NCBI RefSeq assembly: GCF_026619415.1
Contig: NZ_JAOVZR010000001.1
Location: 992,001 to 1,056,000 of the forward strand
Length of the DNA stretch: 64,000 bases
Origin: Hoeflea algicola
GTDB lineage: Bacteria; Pseudomonadota; Alphaproteobacteria; Rhizobiales; Rhizobiaceae
Reading direction: 5' to 3'
Shown here: piece after piece, positions 57,904 to 64,000 of the stretch
Layout of the letters: every line of letters begins with the position of its first letter
Numbering within the stretch: position 1 is the first letter of the stretch
Position numbers and translations under genes: made by a program
The notes under the pieces: model-generated
What the model was told of the DNA's origin: nothing
Databases searched by the model: none
What the model saw: the letters and a program-made list of their open reading frames with translations, nothing else

Positions 57904-59192
57904 TCGGCAGCCTCGTAAAATGGCACCACATAGGGCCCTTCCGGCACCACCGCGAGTTCACGCAACCCGGTGCGCGCCAGAACCAGCCGGACAGCGGTAT
58001 TGAGGTCATCGTGACACTCAACCCCGGTAACGGCGCGGTCCTGCTCGCTCAGTTCCGGCGCAACCAGCACGATGGTGCCAAGCCGCATCGGCTTGAGCTG
58101 CATCTCGGTCTGCCACTCGTCGATATCTGCAAAATCCTTCTTGAGCAGCGTTTTCAGAAACGCATCCGGCCCCAGCGTGACCAGCCGTTGCTGTGCTGCG
58201 CGGAATTCCTCCGAACCGATGCCCTCGCCGCATTCGGAAACGATCATCAGCGTGCCGCCCTCGGCCAGAATATCGATCGGCGTCACCATGCCCTTGACCG
58301 TCTGATAATAGGTGCGGTCGAGCGGATAACCGGCGGCACTGGTGACAACCAGGCCGAACTTGCGCGGCACCCTCACCTCAATCGAATCGCGCACAAAATC
58401 GACCGCTGCCATATGACTTTCGATGATCTCGCCGAAACTCGCAAAAATCAGGTTACGATGCTCATCGAGCACCGTGTTGAGCCCATAGATGGTGCCGCCC
58501 AGCATGCGCACGATCTCAAGCTGCTCCTCGTGCAAAGGGTTGTTGTCAAGATTGCAGCTCGAGGCCGCCGGATCTTCCATGAACCGCGCCGAATGAAAGG
58601 TGCGAATGGTGGAATGATGCGCCACGCCCGGGGCAATCACCTTGCGGCCACCGGAATAGCCGGCCATGAAATGCGGCTCCACCAGCCCGGTGGCAATACG
58701 GATATCGGCCTCGACGAAACGCTTGTCGATGCCCACCGGCACCCCGCGTCCCGGCGTCGTGCCCAGCATCACATGATCGGCGTCCTCGCGGGCATAGTGA
58801 TTGACGCAGGTGACGTTTTCCAAAACCCAACGGTCGCCGACAAGCTCTGCCAGCTCATCGTCGAGATTTGGCCGGTGCAGCCCGGTTGCCACCAGCACGG
58901 TGATGCCCGAGAGCGGCACGCCGGCCGCGGTCAGCTGTTCGATCACAGGACGCAGGAAAAGCCGGTTGGGCACCGGTCGTGTAATGTCGCAGATCAGGAT
59001 ACAGGCGGTCTTGGCACCCCGTGCCGCTTCGCTCAGCGGTGCGGCGGAAATCGGGTTCGCCAGCACCATCTCGATCACCCGCGCCGGATCGTCCGGCACG
59101 GGCAATGGCTTCCTGCGGATAATTGTCGTCTCGATACCGGCGGGAACATCCAGCATCATGCCCTTCTGGCCATAGGCCATTTCGATCTGCAT
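57900..59192 (-). CDS. larA: LarA family nickel-dependent racemase/epimerase
   Basis: A 430-residue enzyme that uses the NPN cofactor for hydride-transfer racemisation of 2-hydroxyacids. Expected residues fall almost at the L. plantarum positions: R72, H106 (TGLHRP), H174 (VEPHFMAGYSGG), K184 (GGRKVIAPG, covalent cofactor site), H200 (TFHS), Q297 and K300 (YYQTVKG). LarA proteins act on lactate, malate, other short hydroxyacids or aldonates, so substrate must come from context: it directly follows an FAH-type hydrolase and sits in a sugar-acid operon. Lactate, glycerate or an aldonate are candidates. Confidence 0.9.
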   Translation of the reverse strand: MQIEMAYGQKGMMLDVPAGIETTIIRRKPLPVPDDPARVIEMVLANPISAAPLSEAARGAKTACILICDITRPVPNRLFLRPVIEQLTAAGVPLSGITVLVATGLHRPNLDDELAELVGDRWVLENVTCVNHYAREDADHVMLGTTPGRGVPVGIDKRFVEADIRIATGLVEPHFMAGYSGGRKVIAPGVAHHSTIRTFHSARFMEDPAASSCNLDNNPLHEEQLEIVRMLGGTIYGLNTVLDEHRNLIFASFGEIIESHMAAVDFVRDSIEVRVPRKFGLVVTSAAGYPLDRTYYQTVKGMVTPIDILAEGGTLMIVSECGEGIGSEEFRAAQQRLVTLGPDAFLKTLLKKDFADIDEWQTEMQLKPMRLGTIVLVAPELSEQDRAVTGVECHDDLNTAVRLVLARTGLRELAVVPEGPYVVPFYEAAE

Positions 59193-59219
59193 GAACCTGT
59201 CTCCTCCCCGCTTGTCTGC

Positions 59220-60059
59220 TTAGGCGTCCGCGACGACGTCCTGACGCTGCGCGCCAAGGCCTTCGATACCAAGTTCGACGACGTCGCCGGGCTTGAGATA
59301 TTGCTGCGGCTTCATGCCCATGCCGACGCCAGGAGGCGTGCCGGTGGAAATGATATCGCCGGGATGCAACGTGAAGAACTGACTGAGATAGCTGATCAGG
59401 TGAGCAACGCCATAGACCATGGTCTTCGACGAGCCGTCCTGCATGCGCTTGCCGTTGACATCAAGCCACATACCCAGGTTCTGCGGATCAGCCACGTCGT
59501 CCGGCGTCACCAGCCAGGGGCCGGTCTGGCCGAAATTGTCGCAGGACTTGCCCTTGGTCCACTGCCCGGCGCGTTCAGTCTGGAACCCACGCTCGGAGAC
59601 GTCGTTGATGACGCAATATCCGGCCACATGGCTCAGCGCGTCTGCTTCCGAGATATATTTGCCCGGCTTGCCGATGACCACACCGAGTTCGACCTCCCAA
59701 TCGGTCTTTTCCGAGCCGCGCGGCACGATGATCGGATCATTGGGTCCGCAGATGGCGCTGGTGGCCTTCATGAAGATGATCGGCTCCGGCGGCACTTGCG
59801 CACCGGTTTCAGCGGCATGGTCGGAATAGTTCAGGCCGATGCAGATGAACTTGCCGGTTCCGGCGACACAGGCGCCAAGCCGCGGCGAGCCTTCAACCAG
59901 CGGCAGGCTCTCTGTGTCGACGGATTTGAGCGCGCCAAGATCGCTCAGCACTGAGCCGGACAGGTCCGAAACTTTGCCGGAAAGATCCCGGATATTGCCG
60001 TTTTTGTCCAGAACGCCGGGCTTTTCCTGACCCGCTTCACCAAAACGCACGAATTTCAT
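59220..60059 (-). CDS. FAH-family hydrolase, probable 2,4-diketo-3-deoxy-sugar-acid hydrolase
   Basis: A 279-residue fumarylacetoacetate-hydrolase family enzyme resembling 2,4-diketo-3-deoxy-L-fuconate hydrolases. Metal ligands appear in DWEVELGVVIG and INDVSERGF; substrate-site segments include GLNYSDHAAET and GTPPGVGMGM. The family splits 2,4-diketo-3-deoxyaldonates into pyruvate and a 2-hydroxyacid. AGGAG precedes the ATG at 60059; the longer frame is not supported. It lies 27 bases before larA. An older name for this group is ureidoglycolate lyase, which does not fit the neighbours. Confidence 0.88.
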   Translation of the reverse strand: MKFVRFGEAGQEKPGVLDKNGNIRDLSGKVSDLSGSVLSDLGALKSVDTESLPLVEGSPRLGACVAGTGKFICIGLNYSDHAAETGAQVPPEPIIFMKATSAICGPNDPIIVPRGSEKTDWEVELGVVIGKPGKYISEADALSHVAGYCVINDVSERGFQTERAGQWTKGKSCDNFGQTGPWLVTPDDVADPQNLGMWLDVNGKRMQDGSSKTMVYGVAHLISYLSQFFTLHPGDIISTGTPPGVGMGMKPQQYLKPGDVVELGIEGLGAQRQDVVADA

Positions 60060-60183
60060 ACCATTCTCCTGTTGAAAAACAGACCCCGCCGCCAGTCCTG
60101 ACGCCAAGTCCTCCATGGTGTTACCCACGCTCGCAACAATGTTCGAACGCCGACTCCCACGGCCAAAATACACATTCCATCGC

Positions 60184-60264
60184 CTTTTGCGGGTAGGGAA
60201 TCAGGTCCACCACGCGCAAAAGCCGAAGTCCAAGATCGGATCAGAACCGGATAGCAAGATCCGG
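60184..60264. repeat. Two inverted repeats in the SDR-FAH gap
   Basis: In the 213-base gap inside the minus-strand operon, CTTTTGCG (60184-60191) and CGCAAAAG (60215-60222) form an inverted repeat with a 23-base spacer, and CCGGAT (60247-60252) and ATCCGG (60259-60264) form a short hairpin. They may be an operator or promoter region for FAH-larACEB, or an mRNA processing site. Confidence 0.4.
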
Positions 60265-60272
60265 CTCAAAAA

Positions 60273-61010
60273 CTAGTTAGTCCAACCGCCGTCGATCACG
60301 TGCAGATGGCCCGTCGTAAAGCCAGCCTCGTCGCTGGCCAGATAGGTGGCAAGCGCTGCAATCTCTTCAGGCTTGCCAAGTCGGCCCATCGGCTGGCGAT
60401 CAAGAAACGCCTTGCGAGCGGTTTCATAATCACCCTGGGCGCGCATCCGGTCTTCCAGCGACGGACTCTCGACCGTCCCCGGGCAAATCGCGTTGCAGCG
60501 GATGCCCTGCTTGATGAAATCGGCTGCGACCGATTTTGTCAGCCCCGCAACCGCCGCCTTGGTGGCGCTGTAGGTGAAGCGGTTTGGCGGCCCGGTGACC
60601 GCACCGGCAACCGACGAGATATTCACAATCGAGCCGCCACCTGCGGCAAGCATGCCCGGCAGAACCGCCCGGATCATGTAAAACATCGATTTGACGTTGA
60701 GGTTGAAGGCGAAATCCCATTCTTCCTCGGTGGCGTCGAGGATCGAGCCGGCATGAACGAAGCCTGCGCAGTTGAACAGCACGTCGATCTGCCCGATGTC
60801 GGCCACCAGCGCAGCGATTGCCGCCTTGTCGGTAACGTCAAGCTTGCGGGTTTCAATTCCGGGCTCGCCTTGCAGCGCGGCCAGTGCCGTCTCGTTGACA
60901 TCGGTGGCGATCACACGGGCGCCTTCCTGTCCCATGCGCAGCGCCGTAGCCTTGCCGATACCCTGAGCGCTTGCCGTTGCAAGAACGGTCTTGCCTGTCA
61001 GTCTTTGCAT
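60273..61010 (-). CDS. BDH2-like SDR, probable 2-keto-3-deoxy-L-fuconate 4-dehydrogenase
   Basis: A 245-residue NAD-dependent SDR. The cofactor loop is ATASAQGIGKATAL, the variant seen in BDH2/DHRS6-like enzymes and bacterial 2-keto-3-deoxyfuconate dehydrogenases; VLFNCAGFVHAGSI, YSATKAAVAGLTKSVAADF and IRCNAICPGTVESPSL match this group closely. It would oxidise C4 of the 2-keto-3-deoxy acid to give the substrate of the adjacent FAH-type hydrolase. It follows the UxaA gene by 21 bases. Confidence 0.88.
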   Translation of the reverse strand: MQRLTGKTVLATASAQGIGKATALRMGQEGARVIATDVNETALAALQGEPGIETRKLDVTDKAAIAALVADIGQIDVLFNCAGFVHAGSILDATEEEWDFAFNLNVKSMFYMIRAVLPGMLAAGGGSIVNISSVAGAVTGPPNRFTYSATKAAVAGLTKSVAADFIKQGIRCNAICPGTVESPSLEDRMRAQGDYETARKAFLDRQPMGRLGKPEEIAALATYLASDEAGFTTGHLHVIDGGWTN

Positions 61011-61031
61011 CTAATTCTCCAGAAACTTGAC

Positions 61032-62234
61032 CTACGCAGCCGGAAGGCAGGCGGGTCCGATTGGGTCGAAGGATTTGTACGTCAGAATAAATTCCCTGTG
61101 TCCCAGGGCTTCCGATTTGGTTGGCTGACCCGTCGCCACATTGACGACAGTGTCATAGATCTCGCGCCCGACCTGATCAAGGGTGGCCTGGCCTTCGATG
61201 ATCGCGCCGGCATTGACATCCATGTCGTCGCTCATCGCGTTCCAGGTGTCGGGGTTGGCGCATATCTTGATGACCGGCGAGATTGCCGATCCGACCACCG
61301 AGCCGCGCCCGGTGACAAACAGCGTCAAATGCGCGCCGCTCGCAATCATCTCGACGATTTCGGCATTGTCGGAAATATTGGGAAATCCGAAGCGCACTTC
61401 GCCGTCAGGGACAACATCCATCAGATACAATCCGCCGCGCGGCGGCACGTCGCCCGGCTTGATCAGGCCGGAAATCGGCGATGCGCCGGATTTGACATAG
61501 GCGCCGAGCGATTTTTCCTCGATTGTCGAAAGTCCGCCGGTGGCGTTGCCAGCGGCGAAGCTGCCATAGCCCAGCGTATCGTAATAATGCGCGGCCTTGG
61601 CCACGGCAGCGCGCAGCTCGTCGCCGAGCTCCGGCGTCTCGGCGCGCGCGGCCATTACTTCCTCGCAACCAATCAGTTCGCCGGTTTCCTCGAAGATACA
61701 GGCAGCGCCCTGCTCTACCAGCAGGTCGAACGCCTTGCCGGCTGCGGGGTTGCCGCTAATACCGCTGGTGCCGTCCGAGCCGCCGCAGATGGTGCCAACT
61801 ACCAGTTCGCTCATCGCCATCGGCGCACGCGGTACATCGGCAACCTGATCGAGTGCGTCCTTGACCCAGGCCCGACCCGCAGCAATCGATTTGGCCGTGC
61901 CCTTGTTCATCTGGATCACCAGCGTATTGACCGGCCGTCCCGAGGCTTCAACGGCATTGTGCAACCTCGGCTTGTTGAAGCTCTCGCATCCCAGTGAAAC
62001 CAGCAGCGCGCCGGCGACATTGGGGTGTGTGCACAGCCGCTCCATCATCACCTGCGCATATTCATTGGGAAAACAGCCGGGAAAACCGATCACCTGAACA
62101 TCCTGATCGCGAAATTCCTGAGCGATTTCGGTGGCGACGAAATGCGCGCATTCGACCAGATAGGCGACCACGATCGTGTTGCGGATACCCTTCCGGCCGT
62201 CCTTGCGCTGGTACCCCATGATGCTGCTGGTCAT
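61032..62234 (-). CDS. UxaA-family sugar acid dehydratase, large subunit
   Basis: A 400-residue protein equal to the catalytic C-terminal part of altronate/galactarate dehydratases. Conserved cysteine-containing segments are FPGCFPNEYAQVM, SLGCESFN, VVGTICGGSDGTSGISGNPA and GRGSVVGSAISPVIKICANP. UxaA-type dehydratases act on D-altronate and, in bacteria with non-phosphorylative pathways, on D-arabinonate, L-galactonate or L-fuconate. Start ATG overlaps the small-subunit stop by four bases. Confidence 0.9.
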   Translation of the reverse strand: MTSSIMGYQRKDGRKGIRNTIVVAYLVECAHFVATEIAQEFRDQDVQVIGFPGCFPNEYAQVMMERLCTHPNVAGALLVSLGCESFNKPRLHNAVEASGRPVNTLVIQMNKGTAKSIAAGRAWVKDALDQVADVPRAPMAMSELVVGTICGGSDGTSGISGNPAAGKAFDLLVEQGAACIFEETGELIGCEEVMAARAETPELGDELRAAVAKAAHYYDTLGYGSFAAGNATGGLSTIEEKSLGAYVKSGASPISGLIKPGDVPPRGGLYLMDVVPDGEVRFGFPNISDNAEIVEMIASGAHLTLFVTGRGSVVGSAISPVIKICANPDTWNAMSDDMDVNAGAIIEGQATLDQVGREIYDTVVNVATGQPTKSEALGHREFILTYKSFDPIGPACLPAA

Positions 62235-62539
62235 GATGCTTTCCTTTCCACGCCGTCGGTGTCGCGCAGCGAATAGGTCGGCGTATAGTCGCTACGGATA
62301 TTGTGAACATGCACATGCCGCCCGACGGCGATGTTGGCGGTGGCACGACCGATCGGCATTCCGTATTTGACGATGACATCACCGGCTGAAATCGGAGATG
62401 CGGCGATCTTGTGAGCCCGGGCGATGTTGTCGGTCAGCACCACATCGCGGCCATCAATGGAGATCGGGGTGCCTGCTTCGACCATTTTCAGCGCCACCAG
62501 CACATTGTCTTCAGGGTGAAGTCGCAGAAAAGCATCCAT
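62231..62539 (-). CDS. UxaA-family dehydratase, SAF-domain small subunit
   Basis: A 102-residue SAF-domain protein corresponding to the N-terminal part of altronate dehydratase: LRLHPEDNVLVALKMVEAGT, AHKIAASPISAGDVIVKYGM and the His-rich GRHVHVHNIRSDYTP. It pairs with the large subunit encoded just after it. ATG at 62539 overlaps the MaoC stop (TGATG); a GTG three bases earlier is possible. Confidence 0.88.
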   Translation of the reverse strand: MDAFLRLHPEDNVLVALKMVEAGTPISIDGRDVVLTDNIARAHKIAASPISAGDVIVKYGMPIGRATANIAVGRHVHVHNIRSDYTPTYSLRDTDGVERKAS

Positions 62540-62991
62540 CACGCAGCATCCTTCATGTCGACCAGCAGAATATGATCAGTCGCCAGAACCGTTTCATCCT
62601 TCTGGTTGATGATTTCACAGCGTTCGATCACCTGTCCCTTGCCGGGCCGTTTGGGATCCGGCTTCTTGTCGGAGATCGTCACCCGAGTATGAATCGTGTC
62701 GCCGATGAAAACCGGCCGGATAAAGCGCAGCCGGTCGTAGCCATAGGAAAACGCGACCGGGTTGATGACGCTGGCGGTGAGCCCGATGCCGATTGAAAAC
62801 ACCATCGTGCCATGGGCGATGCGCTGACCGAACGGCAACGTCTTGCAGAACTCGGCATCGAGGTGATGGGGAAAGAAATCGCCGGTATGACCGGCATGAA
62901 CCACGAAGTCCGTCTCGGTAATTGTGCGTCCCACCGTTTCGCGCGATGCACCCAGCTCGTAGTCTTCATAATAGATCTTCTCGGTATGCAT
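62539..62991 (-). CDS. MaoC-like hot-dog dehydratase
   Basis: A 150-residue hot-dog protein of the MaoC hydratase family. The catalytic pattern is present: [16 protein letters not shown] with Asp and His, then [17 protein letters not shown]. Family members hydrate or dehydrate enoyl-CoA or similar esters. Its place in a sugar-acid operon is unexpected; it may act with the CaiB/BaiF CoA-transferase encoded across the locus. Confidence 0.85.
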   Translation of the reverse strand: MHTEKIYYEDYELGASRETVGRTITETDFVVHAGHTGDFFPHHLDAEFCKTLPFGQRIAHGTMVFSIGIGLTASVINPVAFSYGYDRLRFIRPVFIGDTIHTRVTISDKKPDPKRPGKGQVIERCEIINQKDETVLATDHILLVDMKDAA

Positions 62992-62994
62992 ATC

Positions 62995-64000
62995 TCAATC
63001 CTTGGTGGCCAGCGGCGTCGCCGGCGATGCGCTGCTCTGATAGGCGGCCTCGACCAGTGCCATGGTGTACCAGGCATCCTCCACCCCAGAGACCAGTTCG
63101 TCCTCCTCGCCGGTGGCAAAGCGTTGCAGCTGAGCCATCCGGTGGGTAAAGGCGTCAGGAAACCAGGCGCCCTCGAGCGGAACCTGCTGCCATTCGCCAC
63201 CGGTATTGAGCCACAACTCGTCGGGCTCGCCGCGCGGGTAATCGAGATTGACCCCGAGCTTGACATAGGCAGCACCCTCAAGCCCACAGATGCGAAATTC
63301 GCAGGCCTGGAACTTGCGCCCGAAAGCGTGGTTGTGGTTGATCGAAAGCGCGCAACGCGTGCGCGCGCCATAATCAAGAATTGCGGCGGTTCGGGTCTGT
63401 GCGATCTTGGAGGAAGGATGGCCCAGGCTCTTGGCATGCACGCCTTGCGGGTTGCCGAGGATACTGCGGACGAAATCAAGATAATGTATCGAGTGCAACG
63501 AGATCTCGACACGCGGCGCGGTTTCCAGAAATTTCCACAGATGCCAAGGCGTATCGAGCGCCAGCCAGGCATCGAAATCCACCACTTCACCAAGCACGCC
63601 CTTGTCGATGGCGTCGCGCAGCGCCAGCATCATCGGCGAAAACCGCAGCTGGAAATTGACAGCCGCGCGCAATTTGCGCTCGCGGCAAATCCTCAGGATC
63701 TCCGTGGCGCCGGCAAGATCGCTGCCCATCGGTTTTTGCAGCAGCACCGGCGCGCCTTCAGGCAATTGCCGCAGAATGTCGGCATGGACGTCGGGCGGGG
63801 TCGCCAGATCAAACACCACACCTTGCTGTGCAGCCGCGGCCTCAGCCGTCTCGTAGGCGCTAACGCCCCACTTTTCGGCCAGCGCCCGTGCTTTTTCAAG
63901 ATCAGGGTCGTAAATGCCGGCCACCGGAAAACCGCCATTGCGATAGGCCGGCAGATGCGCGTCTGTAACAATCGAGCCGGCGCCGAAAATGACGATCGGC
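62995..64000 (-). CDS. Gfo/Idh/MocA family oxidoreductase, 5' end outside window
   Basis: At least 335 residues are in the window; the Rossmann start PIVIFGAGSIVTDAHLPAYR is at the right edge, so only a few N-terminal residues are missing. LLQKPMGSDLAGATEI carries the conserved EKP-type (here QKP) motif with the catalytic-pocket Lys, and ISLHSIHYLDFVRSIL the conserved His pair region. Family members oxidise sugars or cyclitols with NAD(P). It could perform the first oxidation, aldose to lactone, of the pathway encoded downstream. Stop is four bases from the MaoC start. Confidence 0.88.
   Translation of the reverse strand, partial: PIVIFGAGSIVTDAHLPAYRNGGFPVAGIYDPDLEKARALAEKWGVSAYETAEAAAAQQGVVFDLATPPDVHADILRQLPEGAPVLLQKPMGSDLAGATEILRICRERKLRAAVNFQLRFSPMMLALRDAIDKGVLGEVVDFDAWLALDTPWHLWKFLETAPRVEISLHSIHYLDFVRSILGNPQGVHAKSLGHPSSKIAQTRTAAILDYGARTRCALSINHNHAFGRKFQACEFRICGLEGAAYVKLGVNLDYPRGEPDELWLNTGGEWQQVPLEGAWFPDAFTHRMAQLQRFATGEEDELVSGVEDAWYTMALVEAAYQSSASPATPLATKD

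Noticed and set aside
59193..59219. A nickel or metabolite riboswitch before larA
   Set aside because: The gap to the FAH stop is only 27 bases, too short for an aptamer.
57834..59954. A 706-codon open frame on the plus strand opposite larA and the FAH gene
   Set aside because: It is rich in His, Arg and Gln and has no domain pattern; it is the antisense shadow of well-supported genes in high-GC DNA.
60300..61997. A 565-codon plus-strand frame opposite the SDR and UxaA genes
   Set aside because: Same antisense composition, no ribosome binding site, and the minus-strand genes show clear family motifs.

Overview
The window looks like a chromosomal segment of an alphaproteobacterium of the order Hyphomicrobiales (Rhizobiales), possibly near Hoeflea, Phyllobacteriaceae or Rhizobiaceae. 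This rests on an ExoR homologue, a PopZ polar organiser, the gene run pcm-tolC-popZ-valS, a SPOR gene beside argS and nagZ, and high GC throughout. The genus is an inference. No integrase, transposase, phage gene or CRISPR array was seen.

Region 1 (1-20 kb) is mostly housekeeping on the minus strand: nagZ (cut by the left edge), a 1207-residue SPOR protein, argS, a dGTPase, exoR, ilvD, a FadL-type outer membrane protein, valS, popZ, tolC and pcm. erpA, xth and a small secreted protein lie on the plus strand. tRNA-Cys and tRNA-Asn follow at about 20-21.6 kb, around a pentapeptide-repeat protein.

Region 2 (21.7-30 kb) resembles the singlet-oxygen (RpoE/ChrR) regulon of Rhodobacter. It holds phrB, an FAD oxidoreductase, a DUF1365 protein, a cyclopropane-fatty-acid synthase and a frameshifted GPH-type transporter on plus, facing an SDR and a ChrR-like cupin protein on minus. 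Both transcription units start with a TGATCC-N18-TA promoter. No rpoE gene is adjacent, and the ChrR-like protein lacks the two zinc-site cysteines of its anti-sigma domain.

Region 3 (30-46 kb) is a mixed set: cysK, an AlaX-type editing protein, a low-complexity protein, sseA, a GNAT gene, ald with a divergent Lrp regulator, a PRC-barrel protein, an SDR remnant, a HlyU-like protein, cpdB, two PilZ proteins, an alpha/beta hydrolase, ilvA, trkH and a glycerate kinase.

Region 4 (46 kb to the right edge) is the most interesting part. A plus-strand operon encodes a sugar ABC transporter whose RbsA-like ATPase is split into two genes, followed by a lactonase, an IclR regulator, a solute-binding-like protein without a signal peptide, and a CaiB/BaiF CoA-transferase. 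A convergent minus-strand operon encodes a Gfo/Idh dehydrogenase, a MaoC protein, a two-gene UxaA dehydratase, a BDH2-like SDR, an FAH-type hydrolase, and then larA, larC, larE and larB. I read this as a non-phosphorylative pathway for a deoxyhexose or pentose (oxidation, lactone opening, dehydration, C4 oxidation, hydrolysis to pyruvate plus a 2-hydroxyacid). It is physically joined to a nickel-pincer-nucleotide racemase and all its cofactor enzymes.

Four genes in the first 34 kb (nagZ, the GPH transporter, alaX, GNAT) each carry an apparent one-base frameshift next to a short homopolymer. Sequencing error and real decay cannot be separated from one sequence.
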